A stretch of DNA of 64,000 bases from Paenibacillus sonchi (GCF_016772475.1 NZ_CP068595.1:2914001-2978000); one strand, 5' to 3'. Positions 26,241 through 34,863 are shown, counted from the stretch's first letter. Numbers and translations: made by a program. The notes: generated from the sequence alone by a model not told the origin.

Positions 26241-26394
26241 AATAAGGGGAATCTAGATTTTATTACCAATAGGAGGTGCTACGGACCCTGACTCTATTGC
26301 ATGCCAATTAAAGAGAGACTGACCATGCATTCCTGGAACCAGAGGATAACTGCTGGAATTGTACCGCATATTACATTTGGGAGGTTATTTACTA
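26241..26394 (+). promoter_or_regulatory. structured 5' leader of the nucleoside operon, class unknown
   Basis: Between the upstream terminator and the first gene lie three potential helices: CAATAG(g)AG / CTCTATTG (26267-26275 with 26292-26299), TGCATG / CATGCA (26298-26303 with 26324-26329), and CCAG / CTGG (26339-26342 with 26353-26356). An AGGAGG at 26271-26276 has no good start codon behind it. The leader does not fit the purine, TPP, ykkC, preQ1 or T-box patterns I know. A weak 35-codon reading frame (26301-26408) overlaps the first gene's start. Regulatory function is inference. Confidence 0.3.
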
Positions 26395-27480
26395 ATGAAA
26401 AAAATAATGAATGCGGGCTTTGCCCTCACACTGACTGCGGTGCTGGCTGCTTGCGGCAATAACGCTGCAACGAACAATGCTGCCACCAACAATGCGGCTG
26501 CGCCGGAAGCGACGCAAGCAGGGGCTCCCACTGAGCTGGTGATTTCCACTTGGGGTTTCTCGGAGGACTTCTTTAAAGAGTCGGTGTATGCACCGTTTGA
26601 GAAAGAGCATAATGTGAAAATCGTCGTCGAAATCGGCAACAATGCCGAACGTCTGAACAAAATCCGCCAGGGCAGCTCCGATGTGGATGTAGTGTATCTG
26701 TCGGACTATTATGCGCAGCAGGCGATCAATGAAGGACTGTTCGAGACCATTGACCGCAGCAAAATTCCGAACATCGAAAAAATTTATGACATTGCCAAAG
26801 CGCCACTGGGCAAAGAATATGGCCCTGCCTATACTGTGGGCCGTCTCGGTATTGCCTACAACCCGGCGCTGGTGAAGGGGGAAGTGAAATCCTGGAGTGA
26901 CATGTGGACGCAGTTTGACAAGAATCTTACGCTTCCAGCCATTACTGCAACGGCCGGTCCTATGATTGTAGATGCAGCCTCCGTAGTGGCAGGTGGTTCG
27001 GAGTTCAACGAGGATCAGGCCTTCGCGAAGCTGAAGGAGCTGGACAGTAATGTAGTTAAATACTACGGACAGACTTCGGAGTATGTGAATATGTTCGGCC
27101 AGGAGGAAATCGCGGGCGGTCCAATTATGGAGATGTACTTCAAAGACCTCCAGGCTGCTGTGCCGGATGCCAAGTTCGTTGCACCTTCCGAAGGTGCGTA
27201 TGCCGTTATGAATACGGTCAATGTGGTTAAGGGCAACGACAACAAGGAGCTTGCCGAAGCGTTCATCAACTGGCAGCTGAGCAAGGAAGTGCAGGAGAAA
27301 TCGGCCAAGGCGAAAGTCGACTCTCCGGTGAATACCGAAGTGGTGCTGACGGATGAAGAGGCTGTAGGCGTAACTTACGGCGCGGATGTCATCAGCAAGC
27401 TGCGCAAGCTGGACATGTCCTTTGTGAACCAGCACATCACGGAGTGGACGGACCGCTTCAACCGTGAGATTGGCGGGTAA
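26395..27480 (+). CDS. PotD-like extracellular solute-binding lipoprotein (probable nucleoside/purine importer)
   Basis: 361 residues. Lipobox AVLAAC (Cys 20) with an Asn/Ala-rich linker. The fold is that of spermidine/putrescine-type binding proteins: ELVISTWGFSEDFF, FEKEHNVKIVVEIGNNAERLNKIRQGSSDVDVVYLSDYYAQQAI, YTVGRLGIAYNPALV, EGAYAVMNTVNVVKGNDNKELAEAFINWQLSKEVQ. ATG 26395 follows GGGAGG. It is first in an operon with a nucleoside hydrolase (2 bp gap), two permeases, an ATPase and an adenine deaminase. The ligand is therefore more likely a nucleoside or purine than a polyamine. That is inference from context. Confidence 0.85.
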   Translation: MKKIMNAGFALTLTAVLAACGNNAATNNAATNNAAAPEATQAGAPTELVISTWGFSEDFFKESVYAPFEKEHNVKIVVEIGNNAERLNKIRQGSSDVDVVYLSDYYAQQAINEGLFETIDRSKIPNIEKIYDIAKAPLGKEYGPAYTVGRLGIAYNPALVKGEVKSWSDMWTQFDKNLTLPAITATAGPMIVDAASVVAGGSEFNEDQAFAKLKELDSNVVKYYGQTSEYVNMFGQEEIAGGPIMEMYFKDLQAAVPDAKFVAPSEGAYAVMNTVNVVKGNDNKELAEAFINWQLSKEVQEKSAKAKVDSPVNTEVVLTDEEAVGVTYGADVISKLRKLDMSFVNQHITEWTDRFNREIGG

Positions 27481-27482
27481 GG

Positions 27483-28445
27483 ATGACCGGTCGTAAAAAA
27501 GTCATTCTGGACGTAGATACAGGTGTGGATGACGCCCTGGCGATCATGCTGGCGGTGACAAGCGGGAAGTTCGATATTCTTGGCATTACGACGGTCAGCG
27601 GCAACGTATCGCTGGATCAGGCGACGCTGAATACCTGCAAGATTCTGGAACTGCTTGGAGTGTCCGGGCAGATTCCAGTGTATCGTGGAGCGGATAAGCC
27701 GCTGGTCCGTGAAGCGGTGTTCGAGCACCGGGTGCATGGATCGGACGGCATCGGCGGCGCGCTGGGCGACATGGCGGTCACGAAGCAGCCGGAAGCCGGA
27801 GCGGCAGCGGATTTCATCATCCGCGAGCTGCTGGCCCGGCCCGGCGAGGTCACGCTGATTATGACCGCACCGCTGACGAACCTGGCGGCCGCGCTGCAGA
27901 AATGTCCGGAGCTTGTTGCACATGCCGCCGAGGTCATTGTAATGGGCGGTGTGGTGCAGGGTTATGGCAATATCACGCCGACGGCAGAGTACAACATGTA
28001 CGTCGATCCCGAAGCCGCGAAGCAGGTGCTGGCGGCAGGGTTCCCCCGGCTGACGCTGGTGGGGCTGGATGTTACCCGCCGGGCGCTGCTTGGTGCGGAG
28101 GATATCCAGAAGCTGCATAACCCGGTCATCCGCGAATATGTGGAGACAAGTACCGCCGGCTACCGGGCACGCTATTATGAGCGCAACGGCGTTCAGGCCT
28201 GCGCCCTGCATGATCCGCTGGCGGTGGGAGTCGCGCTGAACTGCGGGCTGGTCACCACCCGCGATTACTACGTAGATGTGGAAACCCGCAGTGAGCTGTG
28301 CGACGGGCAGACGGTCTGCGATTTCCAGAACCGGCTCAACCGGCCGCCGAATGTCACTGTCTGCCTGGAGGTTGACGCGCCCGCTTTTCTGGAATGCTTC
28401 ATTAACAGCTTGAATCAAGAGCCGAAGAAGGACGGGAGTCGTTAG
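27483..28445 (+). CDS. inosine/uridine-preferring-type nucleoside hydrolase
   Basis: 320 residues, cytoplasmic. It cleaves the N-glycosidic bond of ribonucleosides to give base and ribose. The Ca2+-binding signature VILDVDTGVDDALAI (D10, D12, D16 and D17) is complete, as are VMGGVV, the substrate loop TPTAEYNMYVDPEAA and the C-terminal HDPLAVGVAL with the catalytic His and Asp. The base specificity within the family cannot be read. Placement 2 bp after the binding protein and ahead of the permeases suggests imported nucleosides are its substrate. The ribokinase near 3 kb could use the ribose. Confidence 0.92.
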   Translation: MTGRKKVILDVDTGVDDALAIMLAVTSGKFDILGITTVSGNVSLDQATLNTCKILELLGVSGQIPVYRGADKPLVREAVFEHRVHGSDGIGGALGDMAVTKQPEAGAAADFIIRELLARPGEVTLIMTAPLTNLAAALQKCPELVAHAAEVIVMGGVVQGYGNITPTAEYNMYVDPEAAKQVLAAGFPRLTLVGLDVTRRALLGAEDIQKLHNPVIREYVETSTAGYRARYYERNGVQACALHDPLAVGVALNCGLVTTRDYYVDVETRSELCDGQTVCDFQNRLNRPPNVTVCLEVDAPAFLECFINSLNQEPKKDGSR

Positions 28446-28446
28446 A

Positions 28447-29265
28447 ATGAATAAAAAAGCGATGGTTCTCCTGCTGCCGGGACTGCTGTTCCTGGCAGCC
28501 TTCATGCTGATACCAATAACGCTGACTATTGCCTCTACTTTTGTGCAGGACGGGAAGCTGACGCTGGAAGGATATTTGCATTTTTTCCGCGACGGGTACT
28601 TTAACCGCATCCTGCTGACTACGCTCCGGGTAAGTGCTGTGACGACGCTGGTCTGCATGGTGCTTGGGTATCCGGCGGCTTATTATATCTCGCGGACCAG
28701 CGTGCGCAAGAAGAGCGTTCTGCTGGCGCTGTCGATTTTTCCTTTGCTGACCAGTCCTGTTGTCCGCTCTTTCAGCTGGATGATTATCCTCGGCAAAAAA
28801 GGGCTGGTCAACTCCTTGCTGGTCAATACAGGGATCATTGACAAACCGCTGGATATTCTCTATACGCCCACGGCCATGATGATTGGCCTGGTGCATCTGT
28901 TCCTGCCGCTGATCATCATCACACTGCTCGGGGTGATGGAGAATCTGGACCATGAGCTGGTCCGGGCGGCGCGCAGTCTGGGAGCCTCTCCCTTCACAGC
29001 GTTCCGCAAAATCACTTTCCCGCTGACTGTGCCGGGACTGATTATTGGCGGCATCCTGGTCTTCGTCGGCAGTCTGACGGCGTATACCACGCCTGCGCTG
29101 CTCGGCGGCAAGGAACGGGTCGTCTCCACCTTTTTGTATCAGAACGCCATGACGCTGAACGATTGGCAGGCGGCCTCTGTCATCGCCGTGATTATGATCG
29201 TCATTACATTCGTGGTTGTAGGGCTGATGAATGCCTGGGCCAACCGCTTGAATCCGAAGGGGTGA
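28447..29265 (+). CDS. PotB-like ABC transporter permease
   Basis: 272 residues, six membrane helices. EAA loop LVRAARSLGASPFTAFRKITFPLTVPG. The family block SIFPLLTSPVVRSFSWMIILGKKGLVN is characteristic of polyamine/opine-type permeases. It starts 1 bp after the nucleoside hydrolase stop, so translation is tightly coupled. Confidence 0.9.
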   Translation: MNKKAMVLLLPGLLFLAAFMLIPITLTIASTFVQDGKLTLEGYLHFFRDGYFNRILLTTLRVSAVTTLVCMVLGYPAAYYISRTSVRKKSVLLALSIFPLLTSPVVRSFSWMIILGKKGLVNSLLVNTGIIDKPLDILYTPTAMMIGLVHLFLPLIIITLLGVMENLDHELVRAARSLGASPFTAFRKITFPLTVPGLIIGGILVFVGSLTAYTTPALLGGKERVVSTFLYQNAMTLNDWQAASVIAVIMIVITFVVVGLMNAWANRLNPKG

Positions 29266-29269
29266 GAAG

Positions 29270-30058
29270 ATGAAGGAAGGAAACCGCGCATTGTCCTTGT
29301 ACACGCTGCTGGTCTTTATTTTTTTGCTGGGCCCGCTTGTCATTATTTCCATTACTTCCTTTGAGCCGGGCACGGTCCTGAAATTCCCCCCTGAGGGCTT
29401 TTCATTACGGTGGTACAAGAACATCTTTGAGGTCAGCGCGTTCATGGAGACCTTCAGAACCTCGATTGTAATCTCGCTGCTCGGCAATCTGCTGGCTCTG
29501 CTGCTGGGAGTTCCTGCTGCCTACGCCCTGAGCCGTTACCGGTTCCGCGGGCGGGACATGCTGAATGCGGTTTTCCTGTCGCCGGTGCTGATTCCCGGTA
29601 TTGTGCTGGGCTTCACGCTGCTGCGTTATCTGATCGTGGTGTACAACCTGCCGATTGTGGCGGGCCTCTTGATTGGACATACCGTCATCATGCTGCCTTT
29701 TATTATCCGGGTGATTGCTTCGAGTCTGGAGAATTTCGATTTTGCCGTGGAAGAGGCGGCGCAGAGCCTGGGGGCCACACGACTGTTCACCTTCTTCAAA
29801 GTGGTTTTGCCCAATATCCGCTCCGGTATTCTGGCGGCGGTGCTGATCGCTTTTCTGGAATCCTTCAATAATGTGGATATTTCCGTGTTTATGACCGGTC
29901 CGGGGATCAGCACGCTGCCGATCCAGATGCTGACCTATGTGCAGAATTACTTCGATCCTACGATTGCCGCGATTTCGGTCATCCTGATGGTGCTGACGGC
30001 GGCACTGATGTTTATCATCGAACGGCTGATGGGCTTCGCCTACTTTACCAAACGATAG
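29270..30058 (+). CDS. PotC-like ABC transporter permease
   Basis: 262 residues, six helices. EAA loop VEEAAQSLGATRLFTFFKVVLPNIRSG. Family blocks FPPEGFSLRWYKNIFE and SFNNVDISVFMTGPGISTLPIQMLTYVQNYFDPTIAAIS match PotC/YdcV permeases. RBS GGGGTGAGAAG overlaps the end of the previous gene. Its last codons are duplicated as a tandem repeat just after the stop. Confidence 0.9.
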   Translation: MKEGNRALSLYTLLVFIFLLGPLVIISITSFEPGTVLKFPPEGFSLRWYKNIFEVSAFMETFRTSIVISLLGNLLALLLGVPAAYALSRYRFRGRDMLNAVFLSPVLIPGIVLGFTLLRYLIVVYNLPIVAGLLIGHTVIMLPFIIRVIASSLENFDFAVEEAAQSLGATRLFTFFKVVLPNIRSGILAAVLIAFLESFNNVDISVFMTGPGISTLPIQMLTYVQNYFDPTIAAISVILMVLTAALMFIIERLMGFAYFTKR

Positions 30059-30077
30059 CTTACTTTACCAAATGATA
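30041..30077 (+). repeat. tandem 17-bp imperfect duplication at the permease stop codon
   Basis: TACTTTACCAAACGATA (30041-30057) is followed at a 20-bp period by TACTTTACCAAATGATA (30061-30077), with one mismatch. It reads as a small local duplication that lengthened the spacer before the ATPase gene. Confidence 0.85.
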
Positions 30078-30092
30078 CGGAGGCATAAGCAA

Positions 30093-31157
30093 ATGGCGCT
30101 CTTAAGTCTGGAACATGTATCGGTTGCTTATGACAACCGTCTGATCCTGGAAGATTTCAATCTGTCGCTGGCCCAAGGACAGCTGCTTTCCCTGCTCGGA
30201 CCGAGCGGGTGCGGCAAAACAACCACGCTGCGGCTGATCGCCGGATTCCTAAGCGCGGAAGCGGGCAACTTCATGTTCTCCGGGAAGGACTACACCAAGG
30301 TACCGGTAGAAAAGCGGAATTTCGGCTTTGTCTTTCAGAACTATGCGCTGTTCCCGCATCTGTCGGTGTACGACAACGTGGCGTTCGGCCTCCGGCTGCG
30401 GAAGCTGAAGGAGGCGGAGATCCAGAAGCGGGTAACGCGGATGCTGGAAATTGTCAGTCTTGGCGGCTTTGAGAAAAGACTTCCGGCTGCATTGTCCGGC
30501 GGACAACGCCAGCGGGTGGCGATTGCCCGGGCACTGGTCATCGAGCCGGCTTTGCTCTTGTTCGATGAGCCGCTCAGCAATCTCGATGCGAACCTGCGGG
30601 TGAATATGCGTGTGGAAATCCGCCGCATCCAGCAGGAGCTGGGCATTACAACTGTATACGTCTCCCATGACCAGGAGGAATGCTTCTCCATCTCCGATCA
30701 GGTGGCGGTTATGAATAATGGCAAGATCGAGCAGCTCGATCAGCCACAGGCAATCTTCAAGTATCCGGCCAGCGAATTTGTGGCCCGGTTCATCGGGTTT
30801 GGGAACTTTATCTCTTTTGACGGCAGGAATGACGAAGGCACGGATATTGAGCTGAGCCGGGGAACGCTGAAGTTTCTGGCGGTGAAGCGCCCGAATGGTG
30901 AAGGCAACACCGGACTCTTAGGAGCGATCCGCCCTGATGATCTGCAGCTGCTGAGCAGTCCGCCGGAGTCGGGCGCCACTGGAAATACGCTGCCGGGCAC
31001 GGTGCAGGTCAGCACGTATCTCGGCCGCAGCTATCAATACCAGGTGGAGACGGAGCTGGGCGTATTTACCGTCAATCAGGAGCTGGAGCATCCCTTCGGA
31101 CAAGGGGAGCAGGTCACAGTTTATTTTCCAAAAGAGAAGCTGGTGCTGGTGCAGTAG
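30093..31157 (+). CDS. PotA-like ABC transporter ATP-binding protein
   Basis: 354 residues from ATG 30093 (RBS CGGAGG); an upstream ATG at 30072 falls in the duplicated spacer. Walker A GPSGCGKTT (36-44), Q-loop FQNYALFPHLSV, signature LSGGQRQRVAIA, Walker B LLLFDEPLSNLD, switch His in YVSHDQEE. A C-terminal TOBE domain (about 265-350) includes GAIRPDDLQL and GRSYQYQVET. It powers the PotBC-like permeases of the operon. Confidence 0.92.
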   Translation: MALLSLEHVSVAYDNRLILEDFNLSLAQGQLLSLLGPSGCGKTTTLRLIAGFLSAEAGNFMFSGKDYTKVPVEKRNFGFVFQNYALFPHLSVYDNVAFGLRLRKLKEAEIQKRVTRMLEIVSLGGFEKRLPAALSGGQRQRVAIARALVIEPALLLFDEPLSNLDANLRVNMRVEIRRIQQELGITTVYVSHDQEECFSISDQVAVMNNGKIEQLDQPQAIFKYPASEFVARFIGFGNFISFDGRNDEGTDIELSRGTLKFLAVKRPNGEGNTGLLGAIRPDDLQLLSSPPESGATGNTLPGTVQVSTYLGRSYQYQVETELGVFTVNQELEHPFGQGEQVTVYFPKEKLVLVQ

Positions 31158-31178
31158 CGCTTCATAAGAGGAGCATAC

Positions 31179-32903
31179 ATGATGATTACAGATCAACTTA
31201 TACTGAACGCTAAGGTGTACAACAGTTACTATAAACGGTTCGAGCCGGCGAATGTCGCTGTGAAGGACGGGCGGTTCCTCTATATCGGGCCGCTCGGAGC
31301 AGAGACGTTCACCGCCAAGGATACCATTCAGGCGGAAGGGCAATATATGGTGCCTGGCCTGATTGATATCCATCTGCATATCGAGAGCACGATGATTACC
31401 CCGGAGACGTTTTCGTATGGCATTCTGCGGCACGGGGTAACCACCATTGTCCCTGAGCCGCATGAAATGGCCAATGTATTCGGGGTGGAGGGCGTGCATG
31501 AGATGATCCGTGCCAGCCGGGACTGCCAGGTGGACATGTTCTACGCCATACCGAGTTCGGTGCCGGCAACTCCGCTTGAAACCACCGGCGGTTCGATTGA
31601 AATTGAGGATATCGACGATCTGATGGAAACAGAGCGGATGATCTGCCTGGGCGAAGTGATGAATTATGTTGATGTCATCCGTGACCCCGACGGGAAAAGT
31701 AACCGTATCCTGCAGCATGTCCGCAGCCGCTATCCCGGTCTTGTGATCGAGGGGCATACGCCGAAGCTGCTTGACCTTGATCTCCACCGGCTGATCTATG
31801 CCGGGATCGATTCGGACCACACCCATCAGAGCATTGAAGGCCTCAAGGCGCGGATTGCGGCGGGAATGTTCATCGAGATTCAGGAAAAATCGATGACCCC
31901 GGATGTGGTGGACTATCTGGTCCGCCATCCGGTCAGCGAGCATTTCTGCTTCGTGACCGATGATGTGATGACCGACTCGATGGTGAAGACGGGGCATCTT
32001 GACCATCTCGTGCGCAAAGCCATCGCTATGGGCATGGCACCGGAGGACGCCGTGTATGCCGCCACGTTCACCCCGGCCCGGCGGATGAAGATGAATGACC
32101 GCGGCGTGATCGCGCCGAACAAAACCGCCGACTATCTGCTGCTCTCGGATCTGGACAGCTTCACCATCGAAGCGGTCTACAAGCGGGGGGCTCAGGTCTA
32201 TGACCGCAAGCTGCCGCTTCCGCAGCCGGAGACGGTGCCGCGGTTCCCTGAGCATTTCTACCGCAGCGTGAAGCTGTCTTCCTTGACCGCTGACGATTTC
32301 ACGGTGCGGACCGGGCTGCCGGACGGGCGTTACAGCTCCCGGGTGATGATGGTCAACAGCATCTCCACATTTACTGAGGAGAAGCACGCGGAGGCCGGGG
32401 TTAAGAACGGTCTGCTGCAGTGGCAGGAGAGCGGGTATGGCCTGATTGCCACTTTTGAGCGGTATGGCAAAAACGGTAACCGCGCCTACGGCCTAATCGG
32501 CGGAGATACGATTAAGCGCGGCGCCATTGCTACCACCTATTCACATGACAATCATAACCTGCTGGTTGTGGGGCATGATCCTGTGGACATGGCTGTGGCC
32601 GCCAATGCAGTGATTGCGGGGCAAGGCGGCTTCTGTGTCGTCTTAGACGGCAAAGTGATTGCTTCACTGGCGCTGCCGGTCGGCGGCATTCTGACTGAAG
32701 CGCCGCTTGAGGAAACGGCTGAGCGGGTGCTCGGATTGCGGACAGCCATGGAATCGTTGGGCTACAACCATTACAATCCGATTATGTCCATCAGCACGCA
32801 TTCCCTTCCGGTCAGCCCGGCGCTCAAAATCACAGACCATGGCCTGATCGATGTAGGCACAGGCCGTGTAGTGCCGCTGCTGTTCCCGCTTGGGGGAGAG
32901 TAG
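31179..32903 (+). CDS. ade: adenine deaminase (Ade/YerA family)
   Basis: 574 residues, close to the usual size of about 580. Amidohydrolase fold: metal-site HLHIEST after GLID, PEPHEMANVFGVEGVHEMI, EGHTPKL, and DSDHTHQ. The C-terminal region has GLIGGDTIKRGAIATTYSHDNHNLLVVG and LALPVGGILTEAP, characteristic of adenine deaminases. It converts adenine to hypoxanthine plus ammonia. Some relatives are only putative deaminases, so another purine-like substrate is possible. It closes the transporter/nucleoside hydrolase operon. Start ATG-ATG at 31179 with RBS AGAGGAG. Confidence 0.85.
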   Translation: MMITDQLILNAKVYNSYYKRFEPANVAVKDGRFLYIGPLGAETFTAKDTIQAEGQYMVPGLIDIHLHIESTMITPETFSYGILRHGVTTIVPEPHEMANVFGVEGVHEMIRASRDCQVDMFYAIPSSVPATPLETTGGSIEIEDIDDLMETERMICLGEVMNYVDVIRDPDGKSNRILQHVRSRYPGLVIEGHTPKLLDLDLHRLIYAGIDSDHTHQSIEGLKARIAAGMFIEIQEKSMTPDVVDYLVRHPVSEHFCFVTDDVMTDSMVKTGHLDHLVRKAIAMGMAPEDAVYAATFTPARRMKMNDRGVIAPNKTADYLLLSDLDSFTIEAVYKRGAQVYDRKLPLPQPETVPRFPEHFYRSVKLSSLTADDFTVRTGLPDGRYSSRVMMVNSISTFTEEKHAEAGVKNGLLQWQESGYGLIATFERYGKNGNRAYGLIGGDTIKRGAIATTYSHDNHNLLVVGHDPVDMAVAANAVIAGQGGFCVVLDGKVIASLALPVGGILTEAPLEETAERVLGLRTAMESLGYNHYNPIMSISTHSLPVSPALKITDHGLIDVGTGRVVPLLFPLGGE

Positions 32904-32946
32904 CTGGCCTTCGCGTCGAGGTTGTCCAATTAGAGTGTGCAAAGAG

Positions 32947-32976
32947 AGGGGTATCCCGGAATGGGGTGCCCTTTTT
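32947..32976 (+). terminator. terminator of the nucleoside operon
   Basis: AGGGGTATCCC (32947-32957) pairs with GGGGTGCCCTT (32963-32973) with several G-U pairs, followed by five Ts. Confidence 0.65.
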
Positions 32977-33021
32977 GCTAAATTTAATGAGGCTAATTTC
33001 TCACGCCATTAGCCTTGCAAT

Positions 33022-33296
33022 TGTATTTGATGCAGTTAAAAGGCTGTGTAACCCCCCTGTTTTAGCTGTAATTGCATTTTGTACACTTAAAAATGGCAGT
33101 TGGCGCATATTTGCTGAAATGCAGCTTTTTTAAAAATATAAGAATTTATATGTTTCCCGCTATAAATTATCTTTCTATTTCTCGCTGAAACACCCCGTCC
33201 TTTAAAAGGACGGCGTAGCCGTTTCCACTTGTTGTACGAAGTGCCGCTAATTTCGTTTTAACACCGATATCGTCACTTTTAATTGTACAGAATACA
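33022..33296. repeat. dispersed 23-bp intergenic repeat, two direct copies and one inverted copy
   Basis: TGTATTTGATGCAGTTAAAAGGC (33022-33044) and TGCATTTTGTACACTTAAAAATG (33073-33095) are related direct copies. The complement of 33274-33296 (TGTATTCTGTACAATTAAAAGTG) differs from the second at only four positions. They lie in a gene-free, AT-rich stretch (32904-33575), with no coding sequence I can support. Confidence 0.6.
33195..33213. repeat. CCGTCCT/AGGACGG hairpin, resembling IS200/IS605 end structures
   Basis: Perfect 7-bp arms with a 5-nt loop, followed by a second small hairpin CGGCGTAGCCG (33211-33221). The CCCCGTCCT...AGGACGG form resembles right-end hairpins of IS200/IS605 elements. 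No transposase or TnpB gene is nearby, so at most a remnant. Confidence 0.3.
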
Positions 33297-33339
33297 GTTG
33301 CGAGATGAACACGGAGGGTTAACAGATTTTTAATGGCAA

Positions 33340-33377
33340 GTAGTCAGTAGTCAGTAGTCAGTAGTCAGTAGTCAGTA
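33340..33377 (+). repeat. heptamer tandem repeat (GTAGTCA) x5 plus partial copy
   Basis: Five exact consecutive copies of GTAGTCA followed by GTA, in non-coding DNA about 160 bp upstream of the next promoter. A short variable-number repeat. Confidence 0.95.
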
Positions 33378-33575
33378 CATGTAACCTTGTAGTCTGCAAA
33401 CTTTAACCAATAAGCGTAACAGCCACCGTAACTACTAACCATAGCCATAACCACTAATCTGTATCAGCCCTCAACGTAACCCTGAAGCAGAAAAGCAGTG
33501 TCGGCAAAGAGTTTTTTGTGCAAGCCATATTGTATATAATGGAAGTATTGCTTGATTCCGGAGGAGGCGGTTGTA

Positions 33576-34103
33576 ATGGCAGAGATGGATCGGATGCAAG
33601 GTGCAGATCACGCGGACCAGCCGGGGCAGTGGGAAAATTCCGGGAAGCGGAAAAAGCCAACCCTGATGCAAATCTGCCTGGTTGTGTTCCTGCTCGGGAT
33701 TGCTGTATTCCTCGTAGGTACGGTCATCCAGATGTTCAGTTCATTTGAGGAACGGGTATCGGACCGCATCCATCTGCAGGATATTACTTCTATTGAAATC
33801 ATCCGCTCGTTGCCCTCGACAACTGACGAAGTGAAGGTCACTGTGACCGACCCTGCAAAAATAGCGGACATCATGAATGCTTTTGCCGGTGTCAAATTGA
33901 TGAGCTCCAGCATTTCCCACGATTTCAACAGAAGTTACTGGATCAGTATCATTGTAGACAAATACTTCAGATTCGGCATTAGACTGGATGACCAAAAGTA
34001 TATCTCCATTAATGATACGTCCAGAAATGACAAATACAGCAGCGGGTCTTTTAAAATCATCAATCATTATGACATGCGCTCTATTGACAGCCTCTTCGAC
34101 TGA
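33576..34103 (+). CDS. small membrane-anchored protein of unknown function
   Basis: 175 residues from ATG 33576 (GGAGGAGG upstream). A polar N-terminus (about 30 residues), one transmembrane helix (about 34-55, LMQICLVVFLLGIAVFLVGTVI), then an extracellular domain of about 120 residues, mixed alpha/beta in appearance (DITSIEIIRSLPSTTDEVKVTVTDPAKIADIMNAFAGVKLM). I do not recognise the family. A TATAAT box lies at 33535-33540. It is transcribed alone ahead of the CYTH protein gene, 86 bp away. Confidence 0.75.
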   Translation: MAEMDRMQGADHADQPGQWENSGKRKKPTLMQICLVVFLLGIAVFLVGTVIQMFSSFEERVSDRIHLQDITSIEIIRSLPSTTDEVKVTVTDPAKIADIMNAFAGVKLMSSSISHDFNRSYWISIIVDKYFRFGIRLDDQKYISINDTSRNDKYSSGSFKIINHYDMRSIDSLFD

Positions 34104-34189
34104 GTTGGCGGATTCCATTGACTTGCAGATGCCCCGCGCCTATGATGATTAATAATATAATTATGAAACGCACAGAGGAGAGAGACAGC

Positions 34190-34684
34190 ATGGCTATGGA
34201 GATTGAACGCAAGTTCCTGCTGCCGGAGTACCCGGAGCGGCTGATTCAGGAAGGCCAGGTGCAGGTGCTTACGCGGCAGAGCATTGACCAGACTTATCTG
34301 GCGATTGAGGACGGGCAGGAGCTGAGAGTACGCAAGATCACGGACCTGGATTCGGGCGAGATTACGTATACCCATACCTTCAAGGACGGCAAAGGCATCA
34401 GCCGCAAGGAGATCGAATACTCCATCTCTGAGGGATTATATAACCAGATGATTCAAGCCGTGAAGGCTGTACCGTTGGTGAAGACACGCATTACCGGCAT
34501 TTGGAACGGCACGACCGTAGAGATTGACCTCTATACCCAACTGGAACTGACCGTGCTGGAGGTTGAATTCGATTCGCTGGAGGCGGCGGAGAGCTTCGTG
34601 GCCCCCGGATGGTTCGGCAAGGATGTCAGCGTGGACAAGAAATACAGCAACAAAACCGTCTGGAAAGAGCTGCAGAACAAATAA
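34190..34684 (+). CDS. CYTH-domain (triphosphate tunnel) protein
   Basis: 164 residues. It starts with the hallmark ExExK motif (E4, E6, K8 in MAMEIERKFLL). Further tunnel residues are visible in QTYLAIEDGQELRVRK, YTHTFKDGKGISRKEIE, KTRI, EIDLY and LEVEFDS. Family members hydrolyse inorganic triphosphate or thiamine triphosphate, or make cAMP; compact bacterial forms are usually triphosphatases. ATG 34190 was chosen because GAGGAG lies about 10 nt upstream and the ExExK motif must be N-terminal. No operon partner is obvious. Confidence 0.88.
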   Translation: MAMEIERKFLLPEYPERLIQEGQVQVLTRQSIDQTYLAIEDGQELRVRKITDLDSGEITYTHTFKDGKGISRKEIEYSISEGLYNQMIQAVKAVPLVKTRITGIWNGTTVEIDLYTQLELTVLEVEFDSLEAAESFVAPGWFGKDVSVDKKYSNKTVWKELQNK

Positions 34685-34863
34685 CGTGAAGCTGCCCTGC
34701 GGCATCCCATGGTTACGCAAAAGTTAACACAGAAGTAACGGACTTTAACGCTTAAACGTGTTAATATAGAATGAGCTTAGGCACCGGGCAGCACAGGTAC
34801 ATTTTCTGCACATCAGCCTATACAAGGGTTAACTACAGAGGGGTTCAGGAGGATGAGAGAGGT

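Noticed and set aside
26271..26360. TPP or ykkC-type riboswitch
   Set aside because: Fragments such as GGATAACTGCTGG and ACGG in a loop are suggestive, but the invariant cores of these classes are missing.
26301..26408. 35-codon frame overlapping the start of the PotD-like gene
   Set aside because: The only AGGAGG is 24 nt upstream of its ATG, too far to serve it. Kept only as a possibility within the leader.
33340..33377. CRISPR array
   Set aside because: The heptamer units are contiguous with no spacers, and no cas gene is nearby.
34685..34863. T-box riboswitch upstream of threonine synthase
   Set aside because: No T-box GGTGG antiterminator motif, no specifier stem and no terminator in the leader.
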